DNA of 64,000 nucleotides from an uncultured Flavobacteriaceae bacterium (GCA_947500435.1 CANMRV010000001.1:721270-785269); one strand, 5' to 3'. Positions 17,935-27,154 are shown, counted from the first letter of the stretch. Notes: generated by a model from the sequence alone, not told the origin. Numbers and translations: made by a program.

Positions 17935-19254
17935 CTAATCCTTGGTAAACCCAAAAACACCACCTCCTTGTTTCAGGGTCATTTGACTTTTTTCTGGGTC
18001 AAACTCCAAAACCACTCCCGCTGGGTCGAATCGAAATACATTCTTGTCAGATGCAGATAACGGGAAAGCTGATTGACCTGTCGCTTGCGCAAATAATGAA
18101 TTGTCTTCTTTGGTAATTGTGATTTTCAATGGTATTTGAGTACTAGAGTACACACCAAGATAACCATCCAAGGTTGAAGGGTCTACTTCAAACTCTTTAA
18201 AACTAGGAATTTCGAAAGGCAAACCAAGTACTGCACTAACAGCGAGAACAAGAATTTGGTTGTTGTCATACAAAGTGCCGTTTGAAGTCAAGGCCATGGC
18301 AATTTTATCATCCTTTAGAAACCCTAAAAAAGAAGAAAAACCATCTATTCCCCCTCCATGTCCATAACCCACTTTTTCATTGAATGGAAATTGCATGATT
18401 CCCAGTCCTAAGCCTTCCTGAATGCTGGTCATTTGATCAAGACTAGTTGCCGAAATCACCTTTTGACCAAACAGGGCGATAATAAACTTGTTGAGGTCAG
18501 AAGGGATGGAAACCATTGCCCCAGCACCCAATGGAACGCTCATATCGGTTTCATCTTGCTTGGTCCAGGCTCCTGTGAAACGATACGAATTACTTTCGTT
18601 AGTCTCTAAATTGATTTTAGATCCAACGTAAGTGCTATTCAAACCCAGGGGATTGATGATTTTCTCCTTTACCAATTGACTATAGGGTTGTTTGAAAACA
18701 TCCTCTAGGATAAAAGTTAGCAATACATAATTTGAGTTGCTGTATTCGGTTTTCGTGTCAGGCTTAAAGACGTTTGATTTTTCCTTTATGATTTGCAATA
18801 ACCCGCTCCTTGTTTTTGGCTCGGTATTCCATTGCAGATACGTCTCAGAGTTGGTGAAATTGAAAATTCCACTTCGGTGACCCAGTAAATGTTTGATGGT
18901 TATTTTTTGAGCATTTTCTATTTCAGGAAAGAAGTTGGCCAGCGGATCTTCTAATTTCAGTTTATTTGCCTCAATGGCTTTGAAGATAAGAGAAGCCGTG
19001 AACATTTTGGTAATAGAACCGATGCGGTACTTGGTATTTGTCTCGGCTTTTCGATTACTTTCTATATCTGAATAGCCTATGGCTCGTGAATATATTTCTT
19101 CCCCATTTTGTGAAAGAGCGATACTGCCCATGAATTTGTCATTCGTTTCTAAACTATCAAAAAGACTATCAAGTTTTACTTTGTCAAATGTCTGTGCAAC
19201 TACCGATAGACTAATGAGGCTGAAAAGAATAAAAGAAAGGATATTCTTTTTCAT
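17935..19254 (-). CDS. Secreted serine hydrolase, beta-lactamase/penicillin-binding-like
   Basis: The frame is open further upstream, but I choose the ATG at 19254 (MKKNILSFILFSLISLSVVAQ), a clean signal peptide. Catalytic motifs of class C-like serine hydrolases are S-x-x-K in GSITKMFTASL, YSN in TEYSNSNYVLL and HGG in GYGHGGGIDGFS. A roughly 90-residue beta tail follows (DGYLGVYSSTQIPLKITI). Such enzymes are usually peptidases or esterases rather than true beta-lactamases. Confidence 0.82.
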   Translation of the reverse strand: MKKNILSFILFSLISLSVVAQTFDKVKLDSLFDSLETNDKFMGSIALSQNGEEIYSRAIGYSDIESNRKAETNTKYRIGSITKMFTASLIFKAIEANKLKLEDPLANFFPEIENAQKITIKHLLGHRSGIFNFTNSETYLQWNTEPKTRSGLLQIIKEKSNVFKPDTKTEYSNSNYVLLTFILEDVFKQPYSQLVKEKIINPLGLNSTYVGSKINLETNESNSYRFTGAWTKQDETDMSVPLGAGAMVSIPSDLNKFIIALFGQKVISATSLDQMTSIQEGLGLGIMQFPFNEKVGYGHGGGIDGFSSFLGFLKDDKIAMALTSNGTLYDNNQILVLAVSAVLGLPFEIPSFKEFEVDPSTLDGYLGVYSSTQIPLKITITKEDNSLFAQATGQSAFPLSASDKNVFRFDPAGVVLEFDPEKSQMTLKQGGGVFGFTKD

Positions 19255-19265
19255 AATAGTGGTTT

Positions 19266-19775
19266 TTAGCTGAAATACGGAAATAGGGTTTCTTTGTATT
19301 CCCAAACGGTTCTTATAAATATTCCTAAGAAAATCATAGTGACCACAAACTTCATAAAGGCTCCTGTTAGGAAACCTAAAAACGAACCGAATGCCGCTTT
19401 TAACGCTGTCTTGTTATCCGCTTTATTTGAAAGTTCGCCTAAAAATGCTCCAACAAAGGGACCGATTATAATTCCGAATGGGATAGGGGCGAAAATACCC
19501 ACAATAAGTCCAATTGTAGTACCAATCATTCCCGCTCGTGTGCCACCAAATTTTTTGGTTCCCATGGCTGGAATTATATAATCTAGGGCAAAGACTAGCA
19601 AAGCGATTCCTCCTGTAATGCCGAGGAGCCACCAATTATCGCTAACTGCAGCGGTTAAATGAAGGAGTAACAACCCAAACCAACTAATAGGTGGCCCAGG
19701 AAGTACGGGTAGGAAGCTTCCAATGATTCCGAGCAAGCAGAGTATAAATCCAATTATAAGTAAGGCAATATCCAT
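19266..19775 (-). CDS. DUF456 domain membrane protein
   Basis: This 169-residue protein has four to five helices and the family pattern: SFLPVLPGPPISWFGLLLLHL near the N-terminus and glycine-rich loops GGTRAGMIGTTIGLIVG and GPFVGAFLGEL. Function of the family is unknown. It lies 11 bases upstream of the serine hydrolase gene and may be co-transcribed with it. Confidence 0.85.
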   Translation of the reverse strand: MDIALLIIGFILCLLGIIGSFLPVLPGPPISWFGLLLLHLTAAVSDNWWLLGITGGIALLVFALDYIIPAMGTKKFGGTRAGMIGTTIGLIVGIFAPIPFGIIIGPFVGAFLGELSNKADNKTALKAAFGSFLGFLTGAFMKFVVTMIFLGIFIRTVWEYKETLFPYFS

Positions 19776-19856
19776 AAATGTAGTTTGTTGTTTGACGAAG
19801 ATAGTAATGATTTGTTACAGATTTAAGAATGAAAAAGGGAGTCATGAAGATTATTC

Positions 19857-19924
19857 AACTAAAAAATTAGTTTAAACTAAAATATTAGTTATATTTGTTT
19901 TGTAATTCAACTAAAAAATTAGTT
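19857..19924 (+). promoter_or_regulatory. BlaI operator cluster and promoter of the first BlaI/M56 operon
   Basis: Three 16-base palindromes follow AACTAAWAWATTAGTT: 19857-19872, 19875-19890 and 19909-19924. The -7 box tatatttg lies at 19890-19897 between operators two and three, so a bound repressor would block it. The start codon is two bases after the third operator. This fits autorepression by the BlaI-family protein encoded directly after. Confidence 0.8.
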
Positions 19925-19926
19925 CA

Positions 19927-20292
19927 ATGAGGCAATTGACAAAAGCAGAGGAAGAAGTAATGCAGATTTTATGGCAACTACAAAAATGTAATGTTGCTTC
20001 AATCATAAAGGAGTTACCAGAACCAAAACCTGCCTATAATACCGTGTCAACAATCGTTCGCATATTAGAAAGCAAAGGTTTTGTTGATCATCAACAAGAG
20101 GGGAAAGGCTATTTGTATTTTCCCATTTTAAAGAAGTCGGACTATAGCAATCAATCAATAAACAAATTGGTTGATGGATATTTTCAGGGCTCTTTTAAAA
20201 GTATGGTGTCATTCTTTATGAAGAAGAATGATATGAGCCTTTCTGAGTTGGAATCCATTATGAATGATATCAAAAAAGAAGACCAGCCATGA
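19927..20292 (+). CDS. BlaI/MecI/CopY-family repressor (first copy)
   Basis: This 121-residue winged-helix repressor begins MRQLTKAEEEVMQILWQLQKCNVASI, with the typical AYNTVSTIVRILESKGFVDH recognition-helix segment (residues 37-56). The C-terminal half forms the dimer and is where M56/BlaR1 proteins cleave in the known systems. It overlaps the downstream M56 gene by four bases (ATGA). Three matching palindromes upstream support autoregulation. Confidence 0.92.
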   Translation: MRQLTKAEEEVMQILWQLQKCNVASIIKELPEPKPAYNTVSTIVRILESKGFVDHQQEGKGYLYFPILKKSDYSNQSINKLVDGYFQGSFKSMVSFFMKKNDMSLSELESIMNDIKKEDQP

Positions 20293-23200
20293 TACAATAC
20301 GTCTTAGAATGCATCGCATTCCAGTTAGTGTTTCTCATCATTTACGACCTGTTTTTGAAGCGAGAAACCTTCTTTCAATGGAACCGTTTATACCTAATCG
20401 GCACTTATATCATATCTATGGTTTTGCCATGGATAAAAATAGAGGCAATGAAAACCACCGTTCCGCAGTCGTTTCAGGCCTATCCGGAATTTTTGTGGAA
20501 TACCAATGCTATTGCTGTAACCGCAACTGCCGTGCAGGAAACGTCTTTTACTATTTCTTGGGAGTATGCGCTTCTATTTGGTGGCATGCTTATGGCCACC
20601 TTATTTTTCGGCTATAAGCTATTCCAAATTTATGCTCTAAAGCGAAAGGGTGAAGTCCACTATTTTAGGGATTTTACTCAGATTATTATTGCGAATAGCT
20701 CGATAGCATTCTCCTTTTTCAAATCTATTTTCCTTGGGGATAAAGTCATCGCGAAAGAACATCAAAGTATTGTGCAGCATGAACTGGTACATATTCGACA
20801 AAGGCATTCTTATGATTTAATGCTCTTTGAACTGATGCGCATTGTCGGTTGGTTTAACCCTTTGGTGTATGTATATCAAAGTCGCGTATCGGAATTGCAC
20901 GAGTTCATCGCTGACGCAAAAGTCGCCAAATCGAATAAAAAAGAGCAATACGAATTTTTATTGTCGCAGGTATTTCAGACTCAAAATATATCATTCATCA
21001 ATCAATTTTTTAAAACCTCATTAATCAAAAAACGAATTGTTATGTTGACCAAAGAGAAATCAAAACAAGTTTTGAAGTTGAAGTATTTACTATTATTACC
21101 ACTTGTTTTTGGAATGTTGGCTTACACCTCGATTGAACGGGAGTTACATGATGATACTGAATCGATTATTCAAACTACTGAAGATGCAGAGTTAATCGCC
21201 AAAATTGAGACTGAAATAGAGAAAGAAATTGCTACAATTGGATCAATTGAAAAAGTTTTTTTTAGATCAAAAAGAACTCTGGATAATAATATGAAAAGTG
21301 CGTATTCTATGTACAAGAAAAGTGCTCATATTCTAACGAAAAAAGAGTATTTCAAAGAACAACTCTTGCATAAAATGTTTTTTGAAAATTTTAAAGGGGT
21401 TGAATTCGGTGATGATGTTGAGCCGGGACCTACGTTTAAAATGCCTTTGCCATCCTCTAAAAGATATGAGAATTACCTGCGTCGAATAAACGCCTTCGCA
21501 ATACTTGATGATAATTTGAAATATTCGATTGAAGCTTACGATCAGGATATTCTTTTAATTGACAAACTCCAAAACTACTCAGATGACGTGTTTGTTTTTG
21601 AAGTGATGAACGTAAAGGACTTAACTGGGAAAGAGTTACGAAATTTCAATGTTAGGCTTTCAGAGATTTTTGAAAGTCCAGGTGCTGATTACACAAGTAT
21701 TGTTCTTGTCGACAACAGGTATGCTTTTAAAGTAGTTAGCGGGAATAATGCTGATTTACAGGATCACCTTCGAGAATTAAATTTTCCATCTAATGAAATA
21801 ATTGTGGTGGAGGATATCGAAAATTTAACAAAAAAAGAAGAAAAACAAGTCTTTAGAAGACTTAAAAACTTATCAGAGACTTCGGAAAATTGGGTGCTGG
21901 TTATTAAGGATAAAAACACCAGCATGAAAATTGTGAGTGCAAATGATGACTCTTACTTATCAGGTCCAAATGGTGAGAAAATTGGAGCTAGGTTAGTTTA
22001 CGATTCTAGTTTAAACGAGGAAAGCAAATTATCAATCACAGAATTTTTAAAGAAGAATGGCACCACTAATTTTTCTGTTGATAAAACAGATGTGTCAAAT
22101 GATAAGAGTTTTGAATGGAAAGGGCTGAGTGACCCTGTTCCTTTCGCTAAAGTTGATAATGTACCGGTCTTTCCAGGTTGCGAAAATGCAGATGATAAAA
22201 GAGCTTGCTTTCTACAAAGCATGCAAAGGCATATCAGTAAAAACTTCAATTACCCTAAGGAAGCTCAAGAAAAGGGAATTCAAGGAAGGGTGAATACAAT
22301 TTTTGTTATCAGTAAGAAAGGAAAAATAGAAGGCTTGCGTATGCGAGGTCCAGATTCTATATTAGAAAAAGAGGTGAAGCGAATAATTAATCGGTTACCT
22401 AAAATGAAACCAGGTGAGCATAGAGGAAAAAAAGTTGATGTGCCGTTTTCTATCCCAGTAGTTTTTAAACTCGATATAGAGAAAACCTTTGACAAGTTGC
22501 CTGAAAATTCTAATCGGTTTGGTCCAAAGGCGGCGCAGGCAATTAAACAGTATAATCAATTGGTAACAGAACGAGAAAGGTTACTAAAAAATTCTAATGA
22601 GAAAAACCCCATCATTGTAAATCTTGATGAACAGTTGAATAACCTTAGGAATTCGATAAACAAGCCCATATCTGCCTCTTCAACTATTAAGAAAGGAGGC
22701 GTTCAAGAACAATATGCATCATTGTTAAAAGAGCGGGAGCGCTTGTTGAAAAGTACCAATGAGAAAAACCCGGTCATCGTAAATCTAGATGCGCAATTGG
22801 AAAGACTACGAAAAGCCATTTCTCAAGATGACGAAACAGTACCCTTTGCAACCATAGATGAAGTGCCAATTTTTCCAGGTTGCGAAGATGCCGAGAATAA
22901 GCGCAAATGTTTTAATGAAAAAATACAGAAACATATTTCCAAAAACTTTAACTACCCGAAAGAGGCTCAAGAAAAAGGAATTCGAGGTCGGGTCTCTGTA
23001 ATGTTCACAATTGCAACAGATGGTTCGATACAGAACATAAGAAAAAGAGGTCCTGATTCGCTTCTAGAGAGTGAAGTCGAACGTATCATTAAAAGATTGC
23101 CCAAAATGAAACCAGGGAAGCATAAAGGAAAAGCCGTAAATGTTCCTTTTTCGATTCCGATTACCTTTAAGTTGCAGGGAGATAAAAACAAAACCTCCTT

Positions 23201-23621
23201 AAAACCGAATTCGAATGGGTCCAATGAGTCTGCTCCGCTTGTGATTATCGACGGAAAAGAGTCTACTTTGCTTAAGCTTAACTCCATGTCCACCGATAAA
23301 ATAGAATCTATGAATGTCTTTAAAGATGAAGCCGCAACTAGAAAATACGGGGACAAAGGAAAAAATGGAGTCATTGAAGTAAAAACTAAGGAATTTGATT
23401 TCGGTAGTCCAAACCTTGATATAATAAAACTCGACACGAATAACGGCACTGACCCAATTTATTTTATTGATGGGAAGGAATCTTCAAAGGAAAAATTGAA
23501 GGCAATAAATCCGAATGATATTGAATCAATTAACGTTTTGAAGGGTGAATCAGCGGAAGCTTTGTATGGTGAAAAAGGAAAAAACGGAGCTATTCAAATA
23601 ACAACTAAAAAGAAAGAGTGA
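20289..23621 (+). CDS. M56 (BlaR1-type) membrane metallopeptidase fused to two TonB-C and two plug-like modules
   Basis: This 1110-residue protein has N-terminal membrane helices around the M56 zinc peptidase: HELVH at 164-168, and ELHEFIAD as the third ligand region. A further helix lies near residue 260. The long C-terminal part has two near-identical TonB-C-like modules of about 115 residues (roughly 615-727 and 848-962), each with FPGCE..., NYPKEAQEKGI-GRV and RLPKMKPG. Two repeats follow like the N-terminal plug segment of TonB-dependent receptors (ending YGDKGKNGVIEVKTK and YGEKGKNGAIQITTK). In the BlaR1 model, an outside signal would trigger cleavage of the BlaI protein. What it senses is unknown. 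Confidence 0.87.
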   Translation: MIQYVLECIAFQLVFLIIYDLFLKRETFFQWNRLYLIGTYIISMVLPWIKIEAMKTTVPQSFQAYPEFLWNTNAIAVTATAVQETSFTISWEYALLFGGMLMATLFFGYKLFQIYALKRKGEVHYFRDFTQIIIANSSIAFSFFKSIFLGDKVIAKEHQSIVQHELVHIRQRHSYDLMLFELMRIVGWFNPLVYVYQSRVSELHEFIADAKVAKSNKKEQYEFLLSQVFQTQNISFINQFFKTSLIKKRIVMLTKEKSKQVLKLKYLLLLPLVFGMLAYTSIERELHDDTESIIQTTEDAELIAKIETEIEKEIATIGSIEKVFFRSKRTLDNNMKSAYSMYKKSAHILTKKEYFKEQLLHKMFFENFKGVEFGDDVEPGPTFKMPLPSSKRYENYLRRINAFAILDDNLKYSIEAYDQDILLIDKLQNYSDDVFVFEVMNVKDLTGKELRNFNVRLSEIFESPGADYTSIVLVDNRYAFKVVSGNNADLQDHLRELNFPSNEIIVVEDIENLTKKEEKQVFRRLKNLSETSENWVLVIKDKNTSMKIVSANDDSYLSGPNGEKIGARLVYDSSLNEESKLSITEFLKKNGTTNFSVDKTDVSNDKSFEWKGLSDPVPFAKVDNVPVFPGCENADDKRACFLQSMQRHISKNFNYPKEAQEKGIQGRVNTIFVISKKGKIEGLRMRGPDSILEKEVKRIINRLPKMKPGEHRGKKVDVPFSIPVVFKLDIEKTFDKLPENSNRFGPKAAQAIKQYNQLVTERERLLKNSNEKNPIIVNLDEQLNNLRNSINKPISASSTIKKGGVQEQYASLLKERERLLKSTNEKNPVIVNLDAQLERLRKAISQDDETVPFATIDEVPIFPGCEDAENKRKCFNEKIQKHISKNFNYPKEAQEKGIRGRVSVMFTIATDGSIQNIRKRGPDSLLESEVERIIKRLPKMKPGKHKGKAVNVPFSIPITFKLQGDKNKTSLKPNSNGSNESAPLVIIDGKESTLLKLNSMSTDKIESMNVFKDEAATRKYGDKGKNGVIEVKTKEFDFGSPNLDIIKLDTNNGTDPIYFIDGKESSKEKLKAINPNDIESINVLKGESAEALYGEKGKNGAIQITTKKKE

Positions 23622-24778
23622 AAAGAATATTTATTTTAGTACTACTATTACCCCTTTTTAAATCCGAAGCCCAGTCTTCGGCCCTGTCTGCCGACAGGCA
23701 AGATTTGGCCATTGCAGATAGTTTATATGCAACAGGCAACTACACCAAAGCAATTAACTATTACGCAAAAGAAGGCTCCGAAAAAGGCAGTCTTCAAATT
23801 GCACGAGCTTACAATTCAATTGGCAATTATGACAAGGCTATTGTACAATATGAAAGTTTGATTAGTAAAAGTCCTGAGTTACAAATCGCCCGTTTTGAAT
23901 TAGGGAAACTCTATTTAAAAACGAAACGTTTTGATGAAGGTCGTAAACTGTTTACATCTTTGGTGAGTGATGATGCGAATAATCCGGAGTATCTATATTA
24001 TCAGGGGGAGTCTTTTAGGGAGTTAGATCAAGGCGCAAGTAGTTTGGTTGCCTATAAAAAGGCAGTGACTGTAGACAGTACGCACCTCAAAAGCTTGTTT
24101 CAATTAGGAAAACACTTTGTGATTACTAGAGAGAAAGGGGAAGCCGTGAAGTATTTGAATATGGGATTAAATTTTTATCCTGATGATGTTTCATTAATTA
24201 ACCTGAAGGGACTTTCGCTTTATAATAATGATCAATATGAACAAGCACTTCCTTTGTTTGAACGACTGATTGAACTGGGAGAGAAAAAGGAATTCGTATA
24301 CACCAAATTAGCCTATTGTTATTTTAAAGTCTGGGAATTCGAGAAAGCAAAAAGTACTTACAAACATCTTATAGCAATGGATGAAGACAATGAAGATGCC
24401 TACTTCAATTTAGGGCATGTATTCTATAAAGATCGCCAGACTGATAGCGCTACCTATTACATCAAAAAATCTATTGAAGTGCAGAAAGTAACCTTTGAGA
24501 AAGAATATGAAAGTCTTGCTCGCTTTGCTAGAACCGAAGAAGACTTGAATACCTCCTTAAAATACTATAGGTTGGCCTTTGACGAGGACCAGACTAACTA
24601 TCGTGTCTATTATCAAATCTGCGCTTTAATGGATCAGGTCTCGAATGACCCAAAAGTTAAATTGGAGTACTACGAGAGCTTCATTAAGAAGTTTGGTAAA
24701 AAGAAACCTTACCTCTCAGACTTTGTTTTAAAACGCATATCTGAACTAAAGCAAGAGCTTCACTTCTCCAAGGATTAA
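23618..24778 (+). CDS. Secreted TPR-repeat protein, last gene of the first BlaI/M56 operon
   Basis: It starts with GTG overlapping the M56 stop (GTGA). A signal peptide (IFILVLLLPLFKSEAQ) is followed by about nine tetratricopeptide-like helices pairs (for example NYTKAINYYAKEG, DKAIVQYESLI, EDAYFNLGHVFYKDR). It probably acts in the periplasm or outer membrane as a protein-interaction platform for the M56 sensor; this is inferred from the operon. Just after the signal peptide the code SALSADRQ comes from a REP-like palindrome inserted in the gene. Confidence 0.82.
   Translation: MKRIFILVLLLPLFKSEAQSSALSADRQDLAIADSLYATGNYTKAINYYAKEGSEKGSLQIARAYNSIGNYDKAIVQYESLISKSPELQIARFELGKLYLKTKRFDEGRKLFTSLVSDDANNPEYLYYQGESFRELDQGASSLVAYKKAVTVDSTHLKSLFQLGKHFVITREKGEAVKYLNMGLNFYPDDVSLINLKGLSLYNNDQYEQALPLFERLIELGEKKEFVYTKLAYCYFKVWEFEKAKSTYKHLIAMDEDNEDAYFNLGHVFYKDRQTDSATYYIKKSIEVQKVTFEKEYESLARFARTEEDLNTSLKYYRLAFDEDQTNYRVYYQICALMDQVSNDPKVKLEYYESFIKKFGKKKPYLSDFVLKRISELKQELHFSKD
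23683..23700. repeat. REP-like palindrome inside the TPR gene
   Basis: The sequence cctgtctgccgacaggca has arms cctgtc/gacagg around tgcc. It is in frame and lies right after the signal-peptide cleavage region. Confidence 0.6.
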
Positions 24779-24819
24779 GTCCACAAAAAATCGTAATTTC
24801 CGCCGAAGAACACAGGCAT

Positions 24820-25296
24820 ATGCGTAAGCTTTTAATGGTATTGGTTTTATGCGGATTTACGTCTTGTAGTCTTTTTGAATCAAAAGAGAAGAAAACCCAA
24901 AAATTGGTTGAAAAGGAGCTGCAAGAAATCGACTGGACTGATGTCGATGATTACCCCTTGTTCAATGATTGTGATGAACTCCTCTCAAAAGAAATCCAAA
25001 AACAATGTTTTGAAGAGAAATTGCTTTTACATTTGTCTGCGGATTTACAAGAATTTCAATTGACTAGTGAAACTGAAATCAAAGATGTGGTCTTTCTTGA
25101 TTTTAGAATTGAAAATGATGGCGAGATTACGATAGTGGATATTGAGAATAAAGAAATTTTTGGTTCCCAAATGGAGAAGTTTGAAGACAAAGTAGCCAAA
25201 AGTCTAAAAAGTCTGCCAAGAATAGAGCCCGCCTTGAAAAGAGGTATTCCCGTAAGTGCAAAATTTCGAATTCCAATTTTTTTAAACTCGAAGTAG
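24820..25296 (+). CDS. Lipoprotein with a TonB-C-like fold
   Basis: A lipoprotein signal (MRKLLMVLVLCGFTSC-SLF) is followed by charged residues and then a 110-residue domain with FNDCDELL, VFLDFRIENDGEITIVDI, SLKSLPRIEPALKRGIPVSAKFRIPIF. This last part resembles the TonB-C modules of the upstream M56 protein (LPKMKPG...VPFSIP), so the two may be evolutionarily related. It lies 41 bases after the TPR gene and may belong to the same operon. Confidence 0.68.
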   Translation: MRKLLMVLVLCGFTSCSLFESKEKKTQKLVEKELQEIDWTDVDDYPLFNDCDELLSKEIQKQCFEEKLLLHLSADLQEFQLTSETEIKDVVFLDFRIENDGEITIVDIENKEIFGSQMEKFEDKVAKSLKSLPRIEPALKRGIPVSAKFRIPIFLNSK

Positions 25297-25302
25297 TTTT
25301 TT

Positions 25303-25386
25303 GAGACAAGAGACAAGAGACAAGAGACAAGAGACAAGAGACAAGAGACACGAGACAAGAGACAAGAGACAAGAGATAAGAGATAA
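25303..25386. repeat. Heptamer tandem repeat (gagacaa, 12 units) upstream of ruvC
   Basis: Twelve 7-base units in a row: nine gagacaa, one gagacac (unit 7) and two gagataa at the end. The array lies in the gap between a lipoprotein gene and ruvC, and may vary in copy number between strains. Confidence 0.95.
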
Positions 25387-25390
25387 GGAT

Positions 25391-25414
25391 GTCATCCTGA
25401 ACTCGGTCGAAGGG
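25391..25414. repeat. REP-like dispersed repeat upstream of ruvC
   Basis: The stretch gtcatcctgaactcggtcga resembles the widespread Bacteroidota repeat that begins GTCATCCTGA. It directly follows the heptamer array. Confidence 0.5.
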
Positions 25415-25436
25415 CTACAAAATTAAAACATCAAAG

Positions 25437-25991
25437 TTGACAAAAGAAAAAATCATTTTAGGTATAGACCCCGGAACCACAATTATGGGTTTCGGACTCA
25501 TAAAAGTGGTGAACAAAAAGATGGAGTTTATTCAAATGAATGAGCTTTTGTTAAGCAAATACAAAGATCCATATACCAAACTAAAATTGATTTTTGAACG
25601 TACCATCGAGCTCATAGATATCTATCACCCAGATGAAATTGCCATAGAGGCACCTTTCTTTGGAAAGAATGTACAATCCATGCTGAAATTAGGAAGAGCC
25701 CAAGGAGTTGCCATGGCTGCTGGACTTTCAAGAGAAATACCTATCACAGAATATCTGCCCAAAAAGATAAAAATGGCCATCACCGGAAACGGAAATGCCA
25801 GCAAAGAACAAGTCGCAAAGATGTTGCAAAGTGTACTCGGTCTAAAAACCCTTCCAAAGAATTTGGATGCCACTGATGGACTTGCTGCCGCAGTTTGTCA
25901 TTTCTATAATGAAGGGCGGGTGGATGTAGGAAAGAGTTATTCTGGTTGGGATGCTTTTGTGAAGCAAAATGAGTCAAGAGTTAAAAAGTGA
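25437..25991 (+). CDS. ruvC: Crossover junction endodeoxyribonuclease RuvC
   Basis: It resolves Holliday junctions with RuvAB. The RNase H-fold signature is clear: ILGIDPGTTIMGFGLI (first catalytic Asp), AIEAPFFGKN (Glu), and the C-terminal NLDATDGLAAAVCHFYN (Asp pair). The frame begins with TTG at 25437, five bases upstream of which there is no better ATG; this gives the expected N-terminus. 184 residues is normal. It overlaps hemW by four bases (GTGA). Confidence 0.93.
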   Translation: MTKEKIILGIDPGTTIMGFGLIKVVNKKMEFIQMNELLLSKYKDPYTKLKLIFERTIELIDIYHPDEIAIEAPFFGKNVQSMLKLGRAQGVAMAAGLSREIPITEYLPKKIKMAITGNGNASKEQVAKMLQSVLGLKTLPKNLDATDGLAAAVCHFYNEGRVDVGKSYSGWDAFVKQNESRVKK

Positions 25992-27154
25992 GCGGAATCT
26001 ACATACACATCCCCTTTTGCAAACAAGCCTGTCACTACTGCGACTTTCACTTTTCTACTTCCATGGGAAAGAAAGAGGCGATGATATCTGCTATGCGAAA
26101 AGAACTTCAAATACGCAAAATTGAATTTGAGAATGAAATTATCGAGACTATTTATTTTGGCGGGGGAACACCATCGGTTTTAAGTTCAGAAGAATTAAAT
26201 TCCATCATTCAATCCGTTTACGATTATTATCACGTAAGTGAAAGTCCTGAAATAACATTAGAGGCAAATCCAGATGATTTATGCGATACTGTCATCTCGA
26301 GCGGAGTCGAGAGCCTACAACGAAACAAGCTCGAGGGCTTCAAAAAAGCAGGAATTAACCGCTTAAGTATTGGAATTCAGTCTTTCTATGAAGAGGATTT
26401 AAAGTTGATGAATCGTGCTCATAACGCTAAAGAGGCTGAGGAATGCATTCGAGAAGCGACTAAACACTTTGATAATATTTCCATAGATCTGATTTACGGA
26501 ATACCAGGGATGACCAATGAACAATGGATTCAGAATATCGAAAAAGCACTTTCTTTTGGCGTTCCACATATTTCAAGCTATGCTTTGACCGTAGAACCTA
26601 AAACGGCATTAGCGAGTTTTATCCAAAAAGGAATTGTAAAACCCGTTGATGACGAAGTAGCCCAAGAACATTTTAATATCCTTTTAGATAAAATGGAGAA
26701 GGCTGGTTTCGAAAGCTATGAGATTTCCAATTTTGGGAAACTTGGTTATTTCTCGAAGAACAACACAGCCTATTGGCAGCAGAAAAAATATATTGGTATT
26801 GGTCCGTCTTCCCATTCGTATGATGGTGAGCGCCGTGGTTGGAATATCAATAACAATCAGAAGTACATCAAATCTTTAGAGAATAATGAACTGCCAATGG
26901 AAGTTGAAGTTCTGTCAAAAACTGACCGATACAATGAATATGTAATGACCGGCTTACGAACCATTTGGGGGGTTTCGTTAACTAGAATTGAGGTAGAATT
27001 CGGAAAACAGTACCATACATACCTTTTAAAACAAGCTGGTAAATACCTTGAAGAACAATTGTTATTTGTAGATGATAATACGCTAATAGCAACTAAAAAA
27101 GGACGTTTTTTAGCTGATGGTATTGCTGCGGATTTGTTTTTAGTTAACTTGTAA
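25988..27154 (+). CDS. hemW: Radical SAM family haem chaperone HemW
   Basis: The start is GTG overlapping ruvC. CKQACHYC (residues 11-18) is the radical SAM C-x3-C-x2-C cluster site, followed by F rather than the CNFCN/Y pattern of coproporphyrinogen dehydrogenase HemN, which points to HemW. Other marks are YFGGGTPSVLS and the GINRLSIGIQSF region. HemW is thought to deliver haem to respiratory proteins. Residues about 101-118 are encoded by a REP-like insertion (26291-26312 and flank) that lengthens the loop between the NPDDL strand and FKKAGINRLS. Confidence 0.9.
   Translation: MSGIYIHIPFCKQACHYCDFHFSTSMGKKEAMISAMRKELQIRKIEFENEIIETIYFGGGTPSVLSSEELNSIIQSVYDYYHVSESPEITLEANPDDLCDTVISSGVESLQRNKLEGFKKAGINRLSIGIQSFYEEDLKLMNRAHNAKEAEECIREATKHFDNISIDLIYGIPGMTNEQWIQNIEKALSFGVPHISSYALTVEPKTALASFIQKGIVKPVDDEVAQEHFNILLDKMEKAGFESYEISNFGKLGYFSKNNTAYWQQKKYIGIGPSSHSYDGERRGWNINNNQKYIKSLENNELPMEVEVLSKTDRYNEYVMTGLRTIWGVSLTRIEVEFGKQYHTYLLKQAGKYLEEQLLFVDDNTLIATKKGRFLADGIAADLFLVNL
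26291..26312. repeat. REP-like palindrome inserted in frame in hemW
   Basis: The sequence gtcatctcgagcggagtcga is a hairpin (ctcgagcggagtcgag) of the type common in Bacteroidota intergenic DNA. Here it is translated as part of a loop. Confidence 0.6.

Noticed and set aside
19255..19305. Upstream extension of the serine hydrolase ORF
   Set aside because: The signal peptide begins at the ATG at 19254.
25303..25386. CRISPR array
   Set aside because: Units are only 7 bp and contiguous, without spacers.
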